A DNA stretch of 64,000 bases from CAZABP01 sp964483245 (GCA_964483245.1 CAZABP010000007.1:60190-124189), one strand, 5' to 3'. Counted from the stretch's first letter, positions 44,657 through 53,851 are shown. Program-made: numbers and translations. The notes: generated by a model not told the origin, from the letters alone.

Positions 44657-44741
44657 CGGATGCGAGAGGGGTGCGGCGTCGGCGGACTCCAGACCCGGAT
44701 CCGGGCCAGGATGCCGCGCGGGCCGCACGACGGAGCGGAGG

Positions 44742-44747
44742 AGTATA
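44742..44747 (-). promoter_or_regulatory. Candidate -10 element of the DUF1573/pilus ATPase operon
   Basis: TATACT on the minus strand is a near-consensus -10 and one of very few AT-rich hexamers in this region. It lies 86 bp before the ATG at 44656, in the 126-bp divergent spacer. The -35 is weak (TTTAGG, 18 bp upstream). Confidence 0.4.
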
Positions 44748-44782
44748 GCCTCCCGGACGAGACCCCCTAAAACCGGCCGCCG

Positions 44783-45448
44783 ATGCGGCGTTGGCTTCGC
44801 GCGTCCCTCCTCGTCGCCTGCAGCCCGCTGCTGTCCGGTTGCTGCGCGCTTGCCGGCCTGCTGTGCGGCCCTGACCGCTCCGAATGGATCTCCGTCTCGT
44901 TCCGCTCCCCGGCGGAGACGATCGCGACGCTGCGCGAAGCCCTGCGGCGCGACCACCTCGACACGCTGTACAGCTGCCTGAGCGAGGACTACAAACGGCA
45001 GCACGACCTCAGCCAGATCAGCCTGACGATCCTCTGGGAACGGCTGCGCGACGAGGTGCCGGGGATCCATCTGCTCGGCGAAGCCGAGGTTTCGGAACCG
45101 GAACGGCTCGACGCCCGCCACGTCCGTTACGTGCTGACCTACGGATCCACGCAGATCGCCGTCCGGCTGGTCCGGCAGCACCTCGTCGAGGTGCGCTATC
45201 GCGTGCCGGAACCGCCGGGCACGCCCGATGAGCCGGCCGCGCGTTATGTCGCGTCGTTGGCGCCGCACCTCCGCCTGCTCGAGACCGACGAGTTCGCGGC
45301 CCAGGTCCAGCTGACGATCGCGGATCTGCTGCTGCCGCCGGGGATCACGGCCACCGACCTGACCTCGGTCACCGCCATGCACCAGTGGAAAGTCGACGAC
45401 CTCCGCCGCGTCGAAGACGGGGCGGAGGTCGTACCGAAGAGCGAGTAG
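44783..45448 (+). CDS. Lipoprotein, function unknown
   Basis: This 221-residue protein has a lipoprotein signal: RRWLR, a hydrophobic stretch, then the lipobox LSGC at Cys20. The mature part is mixed alpha/beta with no motif I recognise (for example TIATLREALRRDHLDTLYSC and VRYVLTYGSTQIAVRLVRQ), similar in feel to NTF2-like folds but not assignable. It stands alone, divergent from the DUF1573 operon and convergent with the next gene 35 bp away. Likely attached to the outer or inner membrane. Confidence 0.65.
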   Translation: MRRWLRASLLVACSPLLSGCCALAGLLCGPDRSEWISVSFRSPAETIATLREALRRDHLDTLYSCLSEDYKRQHDLSQISLTILWERLRDEVPGIHLLGEAEVSEPERLDARHVRYVLTYGSTQIAVRLVRQHLVEVRYRVPEPPGTPDEPAARYVASLAPHLRLLETDEFAAQVQLTIADLLLPPGITATDLTSVTAMHQWKVDDLRRVEDGAEVVPKSE

Positions 45449-45483
45449 CCGGCCGGACGGATCCGGCTCAGCGGCAGAGCGGC

Positions 45484-46344
45484 TCAGCGCGCGCCGCGCA
45501 CTTCGACCAGCACCGAAGCATCCGGCGCCGCCGGCTGCTGCGGCTGCACCGGCACCTGCGCCGTCTCGAAGTACTTGCGGATCTCGGCGGCGACGTCGCG
45601 GTCATCCTGCTCGGCGTCGATCGGCGGCGCGCCGAAGAACATGTCGTCCTCGATCATCTTCTGCGCGACGTCGAGGCGGTTCTTGACCTCGGCGAGCACT
45701 TCCTTGGCGCGGCTCAGCGCGCTGTCGTCGAGATCGAAGCGCTTGGAGCTGGCGGCCAGCGCGTCGAGCTGGACCTTCTGCGTCTTCAGCGTCGCGATCG
45801 TGTCTTCGAGCCGGGACTTCTCGGCGCGCACGGCGTCGAGCCGCTCCCGCGCCGCACCGACGGCACGCGACTGGTGCTGGATCAGCGCCTTCTTGCCGCG
45901 CAGCAGCTCCTGGTTGTTCTTGAACAACTGGAACGTGCGGTCGAGGTCGCACTCGATCCGCTCGCGGGTCGGCGGGCCGCCAGCCAGCCGGTAGCTCCCG
46001 TTCCCGTTCGCGCCGCTCAGGACGGCGACCCCGCTCTTCAGCTTCTGCTCGGCGCGGGCGTTCTCGTGCTCGAGGCGCTCGACGTCGTCGATCAGGTTCT
46101 CGAGCCCGACCTCGGCCTGCGCGAGCTCACGCTTGCAGGTCTGGATCTGCGGATCGATGTCCCGGATCAACTGCTCGGCACGCTTCAGCTCGAACTCGAC
46201 CGGGACCTGGTTGCGCACCGAGTCGCGGACCGAGCCGGCCATCGTCCGGACGTAGCTGAATGCGTTCTCGCCGAAGACCAGGAAACCGATCGCACCGGTG
46301 GCGAGAACCCCGATCGCGGTCCACTTGATGAGTCGAAAAACCAT
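45484..46344 (-). CDS. Membrane-anchored coiled-coil protein
   Basis: This 286-residue protein has one N-terminal membrane segment (about residues 5-24) and then long coiled coils (residues ~50-110 and ~150-230; heptads with ELAQAEVGLENLIDDVERLE). The overall layout recalls PspA/IM30-like proteins but with a membrane anchor and without the clear PspA motif. It is the last gene of the kinase/ECF/zinc-finger cluster, 75 bp after the zinc-finger gene. It could be the envelope component whose stress the cluster monitors; that is inference. Confidence 0.65.
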   Translation of the reverse strand: MVFRLIKWTAIGVLATGAIGFLVFGENAFSYVRTMAGSVRDSVRNQVPVEFELKRAEQLIRDIDPQIQTCKRELAQAEVGLENLIDDVERLEHENARAEQKLKSGVAVLSGANGNGSYRLAGGPPTRERIECDLDRTFQLFKNNQELLRGKKALIQHQSRAVGAARERLDAVRAEKSRLEDTIATLKTQKVQLDALAASSKRFDLDDSALSRAKEVLAEVKNRLDVAQKMIEDDMFFGAPPIDAEQDDRDVAAEIRKYFETAQVPVQPQQPAAPDASVLVEVRGAR

Positions 46345-46419
46345 AGGGCAATCTCCGTTGCGGTCGTTGCAGCGGCGCGTTCGATGCGCCGCGGCCCCCC
46401 ATGCGGAGCGTGCCCGGGA

Positions 46420-46743
46420 CTATTTCGGCCGTGCCCGCGACTCGCGCAGCGCGGCGACCGTCGAGCGCAGCAACCGTTCGTGCATCGACTCGAGCTGCTG
46501 CCCGGCGCGGGCATCGGCGTCGCGCGCCCCCATCTCCTCGAGCACCGCCCCGCAATACGGGCAAAGGCTCTCCTCGACGTGGAAGCGCAGGAACTCCGCC
46601 GCCTCCGCCGCCAGCGAACCGCCGCGCCAGGCGCGCAGCAGGTCGGGGTGCGGACAGGAGACGCGCGCTTCGCGCCATACCGACGCCACGCTGAACATCA
46701 GCGCCTCGTCCGGGTCCTGCGGCTCGCTGCCTCGCCCGCTCAT
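46420..46743 (-). CDS. Putative zinc-finger anti-sigma factor
   Basis: A 107-residue soluble protein with Cys30-x-His32, His55 and Cys61-PY-Cys64, a pattern like the ZAS-type zinc finger of anti-sigma factors, where a His and a CxxC pair bind zinc. No membrane segment. It overlaps the ECF sigma gene by 4 bp (ATGA), the normal position for the cognate anti-sigma factor. The spacing HxxxxxCxxC is longer than the standard HxxxCxxC, so metal binding and the anti-sigma role are probable but not certain. Confidence 0.68.
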   Translation of the reverse strand: MSGRGSEPQDPDEALMFSVASVWREARVSCPHPDLLRAWRGGSLAAEAAEFLRFHVEESLCPYCGAVLEEMGARDADARAGQQLESMHERLLRSTVAALRESRARPK

Positions 46744-47387
46744 CGCGCCCCCGGCTCCCACAGCGCCTTGAACAGCGTGTGATTCGGATCGTTCTGCCGC
46801 GCGAGTCCGCGCAGCCGCTCGACCGCGCGGAACTTGATCCCCGCGACCGCCTTCTCATCGGCGATCCCGAACCGTCTGGCCGCATCCTTGTTGCGGCCGC
46901 CGTGCAGGAACAGGAACTCGAGCACCTGCAGTTTCTTGAATTCGCCGGCCGCCCACAGCTCGGCGACCAGCTCCCGCAGGATGCGCGCCAGGACCTCGCG
47001 CCGCCGGCCGGCATCCTCGCGGCTCACGGCGTCCCGCGACGGCGGTTCCGCTTCGTCCGACGGCATGTTCTCCAGCCACAGGCGGCTGCGTTCGGACTCG
47101 TCGTTCCCCTTGGCCGGGACGCTCAGCGGACGGTGACGGCGGAAGTGATCGACGACGCGGTTGCGCGCGATCCCGAACAGGTACTGGTCGAGCGTGTACT
47201 CCGGCTTGAACCGCGCGATCCCGCGCAGCGCGCCGAGGAACACCTCCTGCGTCAGGTCTTCCGCCGTCTGATGGTCGGCGACGTAGCGCTTGACGAAGAA
47301 GTAGATCCGCCGCGAATAGTCATCCTGCAGCCGCGTCCAGGCGGACTCCTCCATGGCCTGCAGTCGGCCGACATCGTGCGTCTCCAT
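46740..47387 (-). CDS. ECF-family RNA polymerase sigma factor
   Basis: This 215-residue protein has sigma region 2 (RRIYFFVKRYVADHQTAED, then LTQEVFLGAL) and a region-4-like C-terminus (EFLFLHGGRNKDAARRFGIADEKAVAGIKFRAVERL), in which the helix-turn-helix is recognisable but divergent. The linker between regions 2 and 4 is long and acidic (~60 residues). It sits between a transmembrane Ser/Thr kinase and a zinc-finger anti-sigma candidate, an arrangement of kinase-linked ECF groups. ATG 47387 is chosen over GTG 47405. Confidence 0.88.
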   Translation of the reverse strand: METHDVGRLQAMEESAWTRLQDDYSRRIYFFVKRYVADHQTAEDLTQEVFLGALRGIARFKPEYTLDQYLFGIARNRVVDHFRRHRPLSVPAKGNDESERSRLWLENMPSDEAEPPSRDAVSREDAGRRREVLARILRELVAELWAAGEFKKLQVLEFLFLHGGRNKDAARRFGIADEKAVAGIKFRAVERLRGLARQNDPNHTLFKALWEPGAR

Positions 47388-47411
47388 ACTCGGCGCATCC
47401 GGCACGTCACG

Positions 47412-48626
47412 TCAGAACACCCGCGTGACGACCGTCAGCAGCGTATAGACGATCAGGAACAGCACCACCCCGATCACCGCGTAGGCGACCAGCGTCGCCG
47501 TGGCACCGAGGATCCGGAACGGGATCTGGACCAGGAACACGAGGAAACGCCCGAGCCCTTCGCCGAGGACGCGGATCGGTGCGATCAGGCCGACGACCAG
47601 GACCTCGATGATCCGGAGCACCACGTGCACCGCGTGGCCGATCGGACCGTGCGGCGGCTCCGCCTCCGGCCGCTGCCAGGGCAGCCCGTACGGAGAGCCT
47701 TCCGCCACCGGGCCATTGGCTGCGGCAGGCGCCGGCGGCTGCGCGCCGAGCAGGATGCTGTCGGCGGCCGCTGCGGCCGGCTGCAGGTCGCGCAGCAATT
47801 CGGTGACCGACTGGTAGCGATCGTCGGGTTGCTTGCGCAGGCAGCGCTCGATGACGCTGCGCGCCGGCTCGGTGACGCCGGCCGGGATCGTCACGGCCGC
47901 GGTCTCGTGCTTGTGCAGCACCTCCCATTCCGATTCGCCGCGGAACGGGACGTCGCCGGTCAGGCACTCGAACAGGATCACGCCCAGCGAATAGATGTCG
48001 CTGCGCAGGTCACCGCGCCGCTTCAGCATCTCCGGCGCCATGTAGTACGGCGTGCCGCGGCCGAACGACAACGAGTTGCGCGACTCGGTCACGAGCTTCG
48101 ACAGCCCGTAGTCGCCGACGCGCGCGACGTCCCCCTTCAGGAAGATGTTGGCCGGCTTCAGATCGAAGTGGACCAACGAATGCTCGTGCAGCGCCTGCAC
48201 GCCGCGCGCCGCCTGCACGAACAGCCGCAGCGCCTGCTCACGCGGCAGCGCGCCCGCATCCAGCAGCTTGCGCAGCGTCCCCTCGCCGGCGTAGCTCATG
48301 ACGATGTACGGGATGCCGTCGACCTCGCCCTTGTCCTCGATGGAGACGAGGTTGGGGTGGTCGATCTGCGCGAAGTACTTGACCGCGTCGATCTCGCGCA
48401 CGACCGCGTCGCGCACGACCTCGTCGTCGACCTTGAGGAACTTGATCGCGTAGTCCTTGCCGATCGACTCCTTGCGCGCCTTGAACACGAGCCCGAACAC
48501 GCCGCCGCCGAGCTTGTTGACGATCTCGAAGCCGGTCACGTAGCCCGGCTTGCGGTAGTTCGCATAGAACGACTCCCAGTCGATGCTCGGGCCGCGCTGG
48601 GCGGGGTCTCGCTGAGGGAGTTCCAT
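47412..48626 (-). CDS. Transmembrane Ser/Thr protein kinase
   Basis: The 404-residue protein has a eukaryotic-type kinase domain (residues ~33-290): glycine loop LGGGVFGLVF (39-48), Lys62 in AIKFLK, catalytic loop HFDLKPAN (153-160, Asp155), DYG in place of DFG (172-174), and APE. HFD replaces HRD, so it is a non-RD kinase, but all catalytic residues are present. A Pro/Ala-rich linker leads to two hydrophobic segments (about residues 325-400) at the C-terminus. It is encoded just before an ECF sigma factor gene, which it may phosphorylate or control. ATG 48626 lies 8 bp after the previous stop. Confidence 0.92.
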   Translation of the reverse strand: MELPQRDPAQRGPSIDWESFYANYRKPGYVTGFEIVNKLGGGVFGLVFKARKESIGKDYAIKFLKVDDEVVRDAVVREIDAVKYFAQIDHPNLVSIEDKGEVDGIPYIVMSYAGEGTLRKLLDAGALPREQALRLFVQAARGVQALHEHSLVHFDLKPANIFLKGDVARVGDYGLSKLVTESRNSLSFGRGTPYYMAPEMLKRRGDLRSDIYSLGVILFECLTGDVPFRGESEWEVLHKHETAAVTIPAGVTEPARSVIERCLRKQPDDRYQSVTELLRDLQPAAAAADSILLGAQPPAPAAANGPVAEGSPYGLPWQRPEAEPPHGPIGHAVHVVLRIIEVLVVGLIAPIRVLGEGLGRFLVFLVQIPFRILGATATLVAYAVIGVVLFLIVYTLLTVVTRVF

Positions 48627-48634
48627 CGCCGGGA

Positions 48635-49279
48635 TCACAGCAGCAGGGTCACGACCGGGACCGTTCCGCCCAGCAGCAGGCCGATCGCACGCAGCCGCCA
48701 GGTCATGTAACCGCGCGTCAGGCGGTCGAGCCAGACGCCGCACAACGCCAGCAATCCCCAGAACCCGAGGATGCCGAGGCTCTTGTAGCCGAGCAGGGTC
48801 AGCTCCCAGTCGAGCTGGCGATCCGCCGTGCGGCGGAGCTGGTCCGACGCGATCCGCGCCGGCTCGACCAGCAGCGCTGTCTGATGGATCGGGCCGTAGC
48901 CGAAGTCCCGCGTCAGGAAGTCCTGCGCCAACACGCGAGGTGTGCGCGACGCGAGCCGATGCCGCGTGTTGCGCGCGGCGCGGTCGACCAGGAACTGCGG
49001 CAGCCAGACCGGTGCGTGCTCGCGGAACCACAGCTCCACCGACTCCTGCAGCCGCTGCTGCTCGAGCGACTCTGCGCGCGCCACGGCCGTCAGCAGCGCC
49101 TCGTCCCGGCCGAGCTCCGGCGTTCCGGTCACGACGATCGCCCCCGGATGCTCCGTCGCGCCGCCCGCACGCGCCCACGGCTCCGACCACCGTGGATCCT
49201 GGGCGGTGATACCGAGGCTCAGGGTCAGGGCGAGGGGGATGCTCAGGGCTTGCACGGCTAGCGACCTCCGGGCCTGCAT
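48635..49279 (-). CDS. Exported/membrane protein of unknown function
   Basis: This 214-residue protein has a signal peptide ending GITAQ, a polar middle, and two hydrophobic segments near the C-terminus (residues ~165-185 and ~195-214). No family recognised; the middle contains ELWFREHAPVWLPQFLVDRA-like helices. It lies 8 bp before the kinase gene and 31 bp after the TPR-FHA gene on the same strand, so it is in the signalling operon and may be a membrane sensor. Function unknown. Confidence 0.6.
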   Translation of the reverse strand: MQARRSLAVQALSIPLALTLSLGITAQDPRWSEPWARAGGATEHPGAIVVTGTPELGRDEALLTAVARAESLEQQRLQESVELWFREHAPVWLPQFLVDRAARNTRHRLASRTPRVLAQDFLTRDFGYGPIHQTALLVEPARIASDQLRRTADRQLDWELTLLGYKSLGILGFWGLLALCGVWLDRLTRGYMTWRLRAIGLLLGGTVPVVTLLL

Positions 49280-49310
49280 TTCCCGCGGACCTCGCGATTA
49301 TTCGCGAACG

Positions 49311-52001
49311 TCACGCGCGGGGCCGCGGCAGGACGACGAACCCGAGGCCGCCGGCCTCGATGAAGGCGCCGGGCAGGACCGGGTGCTCGCCGCGGAACGG
49401 CTTGCCGTCGATCTTGCCGCCGCTGCGGCAGGCGACGCGCACCTGCCCGTCGCGGCTGGCGAACAGCTCCACTTCCTCGGTCGCCCGCGCGTGCCGGACG
49501 TGCGCATCGGCGGCGGGCCCGAGCAGCAGCCGTCCGTCCTGACCGCGGTCCTTCAGCAGCAGGATCTTGTCCGTGCCGCAGCACTGGAACCCGCGTGCCA
49601 ACGTCAGGGCCGCGCTCAGCGAGCGTGGGCTCGGCACCTCGTAGCGGAACTCCAGCGTCGGCCCGAGCCGGACCCGGTCGCCGTGCGCGAGCCGCTGCGA
49701 ACCGGTTGCCGTGCCATTGACCGCGACCGCGCCGCGGTCCGCCTCGATCCGGTCCTGCATCCCGCCGTGGAACGACATCGAGCGCACCAGCCGCGCATGC
49801 CGCCCGGCGATGTTGGCGAGGATCGGCAGGTCCGCGGTCCCCTCGCGCAGATTGCCGATCGAGACCGCGTCCCCACGGAGCACGAGATACTCACCACACT
49901 CGTCGACGCGGAGCAGGAAGCCGTGTTCGAGACCTTGCATGCGGGCGAGGCCCTGTTTCAGGTCGAAGATCCGCGTGCGCAACATCGGTGTGGCTGGATC
50001 CAGGCGCTGCATGCGGCGCCCGGCCGCATCGGTGTCCTCCTTCGCCAGCCGCTCGACCTCGACCAGCTCGCGCGCCTGCCGCTCGGTCCGGGCCACTTCG
50101 CGGGCCAGGCGTTCGAGCGCATCACCGCCGAGATCCCCGCAGGCCCGGGCTTCGTCGAGACACTGCCGGGCCCGATCGAAGTCCCGTGCCTCGACGGCGG
50201 CGATCCCTGCCGCCGCATGCGCTTCGCAGCGCCCGATGCGCCGTGCCAGATCGGCCGACAGCTCGGCGTGCCGCTCGCGAAGCGCCGGCGAGCCTTCGAC
50301 CAGCAGCGCCACGGCATCGAGCCAGCGCCGCGCCGTGCGCAGGCCGCCAGCAGCCAGCGATCGCTGCGTCTGCCCCAGCACCTGGTCGAGCAGCTGCTCA
50401 CAGCGCGACGTCAGCCGGTCCGGCGCGAGCAGGCGCGGCGACAGCGCGCGCAGCGCCGCCGCGACCTCGGCGAACCGGCCCGGATCCGCGGCTGCATGCG
50501 CCTGCTGCAGCTCGCCGAGCTGCTCGTGCCCCTCGATCTCGGCATCGATCGCGGCTTTCAGCGCATCCAACTCGGCGTGGTCGCTCTGCATGCCCGCGAG
50601 CTGCTCGAGGCGGCCGGCGCAGTGGCGCAGCCCTTCGCGCGAGCCGGAGTCACGCCCGTGCATCCAGCGGCGCACCTGGTCGATTCCGGCCGCCACGACC
50701 GCGATCCGCGCCTGCACATCGCGCAGCAGCAGCCGCGGCTCGTCCCCCTCGGGACCCGCCACGACGAGGCTCAGCAGCGCAGCTTGCGCGGCGTGCAGCT
50801 CGCCGCGGCCGATCGCTGCGCGCACTTCGGCGAGGCGGCGGGCACGGGTCTCGGCGCCACGGTCGAGCAGCGCGATCTCGGCTCGCGCGGTCGCATGTGC
50901 GGGAAAGCGGCCCAACAGATCGAGCAGCCGTTCGCGCGCACCGAGGAGGTCCCCTTGCGCCGCCAGCTCGCGCGCGCGGGTCTGCATCTGCTCGCACCAG
51001 CGGGCGTCCTCGGCCAGCGCCTCGGCGCGCCGGCGCAGGTCGGCCAGTTGCTCGCGCTCGCCGAGCTTCTGTGCTGCGGCCGCCGCACCCTGCAGGTCGC
51101 CGGCTTCGAGCAGGCTGCCGGTGGCGCGCGCGGCTTCGATCGTCTCGATCCAGGCCATGTCGACGATGCCGGGGATCGCATCCAGCGTCAGTGCACGGTC
51201 GAGCTCGGTCGCAGCAGCGAACTCGCCGGCCACCAGCTCGGCGCGCACGCGCCGCTGCAGCTCACCGTGGCAGGCGAGCGCGGCGGCACGGAACTCCTTC
51301 TGGGTTGCCAGGTCCGGCGCCGCCTGATGGGCCGTCACCAGCAGACCACGCATCGCCGCGAGATCGTCCGCCTGCGCGAGCAGGCGGGCGGACCGTGCGA
51401 CGGCGCCGCCGAGCGGGGTGACCAGCCGGCGCATGTCCGCCGCTGCGCCGGGCGAGTCGCGGTCGAGCGCCTGCGCCTCGATCAACAACCGGATCGCCTC
51501 CCTGGCCTGCCCGTCCCCGAGCGCGGCCTCCGCCTCGGCGCGGCGGGCGGCGGCGAGCGTGCGGCGGTTCTCGATCAGCGCGTGCAGCGCCGGCTGCTCC
51601 CCGGCTGCGTTCCCGGCGCGGGCGAGCAGCTCGCGGGCCGCCTCGAGCTGGCCGGCCAGCACGAGGCGGCGCGCCTCCTGGACCTGCAGCTGCGCGGTGC
51701 CGTTCTCGCGCTGCTGGCGTGCCATCGCTTCGAGCGCATCCTCGCGCAGCCGGCGGGCCTGCTCGTCCTCGGGTGCGCGGCGCAGCACGAGGTCGAGGTC
51801 CCCCAGCGCAGCGCTCCAGTCCAGGCGCTCGATCCGTGCCCGCGCGCGCCCGCGCAGCCCGTGCAGCACCTTCTCCTCGAGCTCGCGTGAGCGACGGTGC
51901 TCGCGCACCAACGGGTCGTCGATCAGCCGGAGCGCGGCTTCGAACTGTCCGCGCGCGAGCTCGCGCCTGGCTTCGGCGAACCTCAGGAAGCGATCGAACA
52001 T
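49311..52001 (-). CDS. Large TPR-like protein with C-terminal FHA-like domains
   Basis: This 896-residue soluble protein is almost wholly alpha-helical for ~690 residues, with degenerate TPR-like repeats of Ala/Arg/Glu-rich helices. At ~705-790 an FHA-like domain is visible (VSIGNLREGTADLPI, then IAGRHARLVR, then VNGTATGSQRLAHGDRVRLG), with the conserved SxxH replaced by GRHA. The last ~80 residues (GRLLLGPAADAHVRHARA, then KIDGKPFRGEHPVL) look like a second, more degenerate FHA domain. FHA domains bind phospho-threonine, so it may read the marks of the kinase encoded just downstream. ATG 52001 begins MFDRFLRFAEA. Confidence 0.75.
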   Translation of the reverse strand: MFDRFLRFAEARRELARGQFEAALRLIDDPLVREHRRSRELEEKVLHGLRGRARARIERLDWSAALGDLDLVLRRAPEDEQARRLREDALEAMARQQRENGTAQLQVQEARRLVLAGQLEAARELLARAGNAAGEQPALHALIENRRTLAAARRAEAEAALGDGQAREAIRLLIEAQALDRDSPGAAADMRRLVTPLGGAVARSARLLAQADDLAAMRGLLVTAHQAAPDLATQKEFRAAALACHGELQRRVRAELVAGEFAAATELDRALTLDAIPGIVDMAWIETIEAARATGSLLEAGDLQGAAAAAQKLGEREQLADLRRRAEALAEDARWCEQMQTRARELAAQGDLLGARERLLDLLGRFPAHATARAEIALLDRGAETRARRLAEVRAAIGRGELHAAQAALLSLVVAGPEGDEPRLLLRDVQARIAVVAAGIDQVRRWMHGRDSGSREGLRHCAGRLEQLAGMQSDHAELDALKAAIDAEIEGHEQLGELQQAHAAADPGRFAEVAAALRALSPRLLAPDRLTSRCEQLLDQVLGQTQRSLAAGGLRTARRWLDAVALLVEGSPALRERHAELSADLARRIGRCEAHAAAGIAAVEARDFDRARQCLDEARACGDLGGDALERLAREVARTERQARELVEVERLAKEDTDAAGRRMQRLDPATPMLRTRIFDLKQGLARMQGLEHGFLLRVDECGEYLVLRGDAVSIGNLREGTADLPILANIAGRHARLVRSMSFHGGMQDRIEADRGAVAVNGTATGSQRLAHGDRVRLGPTLEFRYEVPSPRSLSAALTLARGFQCCGTDKILLLKDRGQDGRLLLGPAADAHVRHARATEEVELFASRDGQVRVACRSGGKIDGKPFRGEHPVLPGAFIEAGGLGFVVLPRPRA

Positions 52002-52077
52002 GACCGGCGTGCGCCCATGCGGCGCCGGGGTCCGAGTACTCCGATTCGGGCGGCGACGCCAGCCGCCTCCGTGCGGC

Positions 52078-53037
52078 TCAGTCCACGCTGCAGAGCCGGT
52101 CGGCGTCGCCGGCAGACTGCGCGAGGCAGAGGCAGGCCTCTGCCCGGGCCAGCAGCTGGCGCCGGTTCTGGATTCCGACGGCGGGGATCGTCGCGAGGCC
52201 GGCGCGCGGGTCGAGGGCGGCATCCGGGCGCGGCTGCCCGAGCTCGGCCAGCAGGCGTTGCAGCAGGATCCGGGCCCCATCCGCACCCGTGCCAGGCAGC
52301 ATCAGCAGGAAACAGGTCGGCGTGAACCTGGCGACGTGATCCACGTCGCGGCACTCGTTCAGCAGCACGCCGGACAGCTCGACCAGCAGCTGACTCCGCG
52401 CCTCCGGGTCCGACGACAGCACGTCGTCCCCGCCGATCGACAGCAGCGCGATCGACAGCGGTTGGTGCATCCGCTGCGCGCGTTTGCACTCCTCGTCCAG
52501 CTTGAACGCGGCGTACTCGGCACCGAGCAGTCCGGTCTCCGGATCTGCCAGGTGCTGCAGGAACCACGAGTGCGTGCTGCGCGACAGCATCCGCTGCAGC
52601 ACCGAGCGCTGGCGCCCGGCGTCGGAGGCGAGCTCGGCTTCGAGCCGCTGCAGCACCGCGTCGACCGGCGGACGGCGGAACGGCGGATGGATGCGCGCCT
52701 GTGCCTGCTCGTCGAGCCGCACCATGCCGTCGGCCTCCACGAGCAGACAGCCATCGGCGAGACAACTACGCGCCAGCTCCGGGCCGTACGGATCGTCAGC
52801 GCGGAGCGCCAGCAGGACGCGGACGCGCGGATCCTCCTTGAGCGCGCGGCAGGCGGAGAACGCATTGCCGCCCGGCAACTGCTCGGCCGGGGCATCGGCG
52901 GCCAGGATCACCAGATCGCCGGGCTTCGCCGCGGCGGGCACGCCACGTGTGATCGGATGACCGACGAACTCCGCCACCGCCGCGGCGAGCCGCTCGGAGC
53001 CCGCATGCAGATAGACCCGTGCCGCCGGACCGGTCAC
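52078..53037 (-). CDS. REC-like and degenerate GGDEF-domain protein
   Basis: The 319-residue protein has an N-terminal half resembling a response-regulator fold without its phospho-acceptor aspartate (LVILAADAP, LLALRADDPYG). The C-terminal half (~150-319) follows the GGDEF fold (HLADPETGLLGAEYAAFKLDEE, SIALLSIGGDD), but where GGDEF is expected it has FTPTC before FLLMLPGTG. Diguanylate cyclase activity is therefore unlikely; a binding role is possible. GTG 53037 overlaps the yebC stop (GTGA), so it is coupled to yebC. Confidence 0.7.
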   Translation of the reverse strand: MTGPAARVYLHAGSERLAAAVAEFVGHPITRGVPAAAKPGDLVILAADAPAEQLPGGNAFSACRALKEDPRVRVLLALRADDPYGPELARSCLADGCLLVEADGMVRLDEQAQARIHPPFRRPPVDAVLQRLEAELASDAGRQRSVLQRMLSRSTHSWFLQHLADPETGLLGAEYAAFKLDEECKRAQRMHQPLSIALLSIGGDDVLSSDPEARSQLLVELSGVLLNECRDVDHVARFTPTCFLLMLPGTGADGARILLQRLLAELGQPRPDAALDPRAGLATIPAVGIQNRRQLLARAEACLCLAQSAGDADRLCSVD

Positions 53038-53792
53038 GGCTGCGCCGCGAGTTGCGCCGCGACGTCGTCGGTCAGGTCGTAGTTCGCAAACGTGTTCTGC
53101 ACGTCGTCGTGCTCGTCGAGCGCCTCCATCAGCTTCAGGATCTTGCGCGCGACTTCCACATCGGCGACCTCGCTCTTCGTGGTCGGCGTGTAGCCGACCG
53201 ACGCGTCCTCGATCTTGCAGCCGGCGGCCTCGAGACCCGCCTTGATCGGCAGGAACGACCCGGGCTCCCCCTTGACCTCGAACAGGTCCCCGCTGCGCGT
53301 CATGTCCTCGGCGCCGGCATCGAGCACCGCCTCGAGCAGCCGGTCCTCGTCGACACCGTCGGCAGAGACGACGAACAGCGCCTTGCGCTCGAACATCCAG
53401 GCGACCGCGCCGCTCGCGCCGAGGTTGCCGCCGACCCGTTCGAAGATCTTGCGCACCTCCGGCGCCGTGCGGTGCCGGTTGTCGGTCAGCACCTCGAGCA
53501 TGACCGCGACGCCGCCAGGGCCGTAGCCCTCGTACAGGATCTCCTCGTAGCTGCTCCCCTCGAGATCGCCGGTTCCCTTCTTGATCGCGCGCTCGATGTT
53601 GTCCTTCGGCATGCTGACGACGCGCGCCTTCTCGATCGCGAGCCGCAGGCGCGGGTTTGCGTCCGGATCGGCGCCGCCGAGCTTGGCGGCGACCGTGATC
53701 ATGCGGGCCAGCTTGGAGAACAGCTTCGAGCGCTGCGCGTCGACGCGCGCCTTGCGGAACTTGATGTTCGCCGAGTGGGAATGGCCTGCCAT
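53034..53792 (-). CDS. yebC: YebC/TACO1-family protein
   Basis: The 252-residue protein matches YebC throughout: MAGHSHSANIKFRKARVDAQ at the start, KARVVSMPKDNIERAIKKGTG, YEEILYEGYGPGGVAVMLE and LTDNRHRTAPEVRKIF. YebC proteins are described as DNA-binding regulators and, in recent work, as factors that relieve ribosome stalling at proline-rich stretches. It follows rpsI after 59 bp and is coupled to the GGDEF-like gene. Note that several proteins here are proline-rich. Confidence 0.96.
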   Translation of the reverse strand: MAGHSHSANIKFRKARVDAQRSKLFSKLARMITVAAKLGGADPDANPRLRLAIEKARVVSMPKDNIERAIKKGTGDLEGSSYEEILYEGYGPGGVAVMLEVLTDNRHRTAPEVRKIFERVGGNLGASGAVAWMFERKALFVVSADGVDEDRLLEAVLDAGAEDMTRSGDLFEVKGEPGSFLPIKAGLEAAGCKIEDASVGYTPTTKSEVADVEVARKILKLMEALDEHDDVQNTFANYDLTDDVAAQLAAQP

Positions 53793-53851
53793 CTCGTTCG
53801 CCAGGGTACCGGACTTCCACGCGCTCGCGCGCGCGGGGCCGGCAGCCGCGA

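Noticed and set aside
49293..49306. CGCGA-TTAT-TCGCG hairpin between the TPR-FHA gene and the next gene
   Set aside because: A 5-bp stem in a 31-bp gap with no T-run; too weak to call a terminator or operator.
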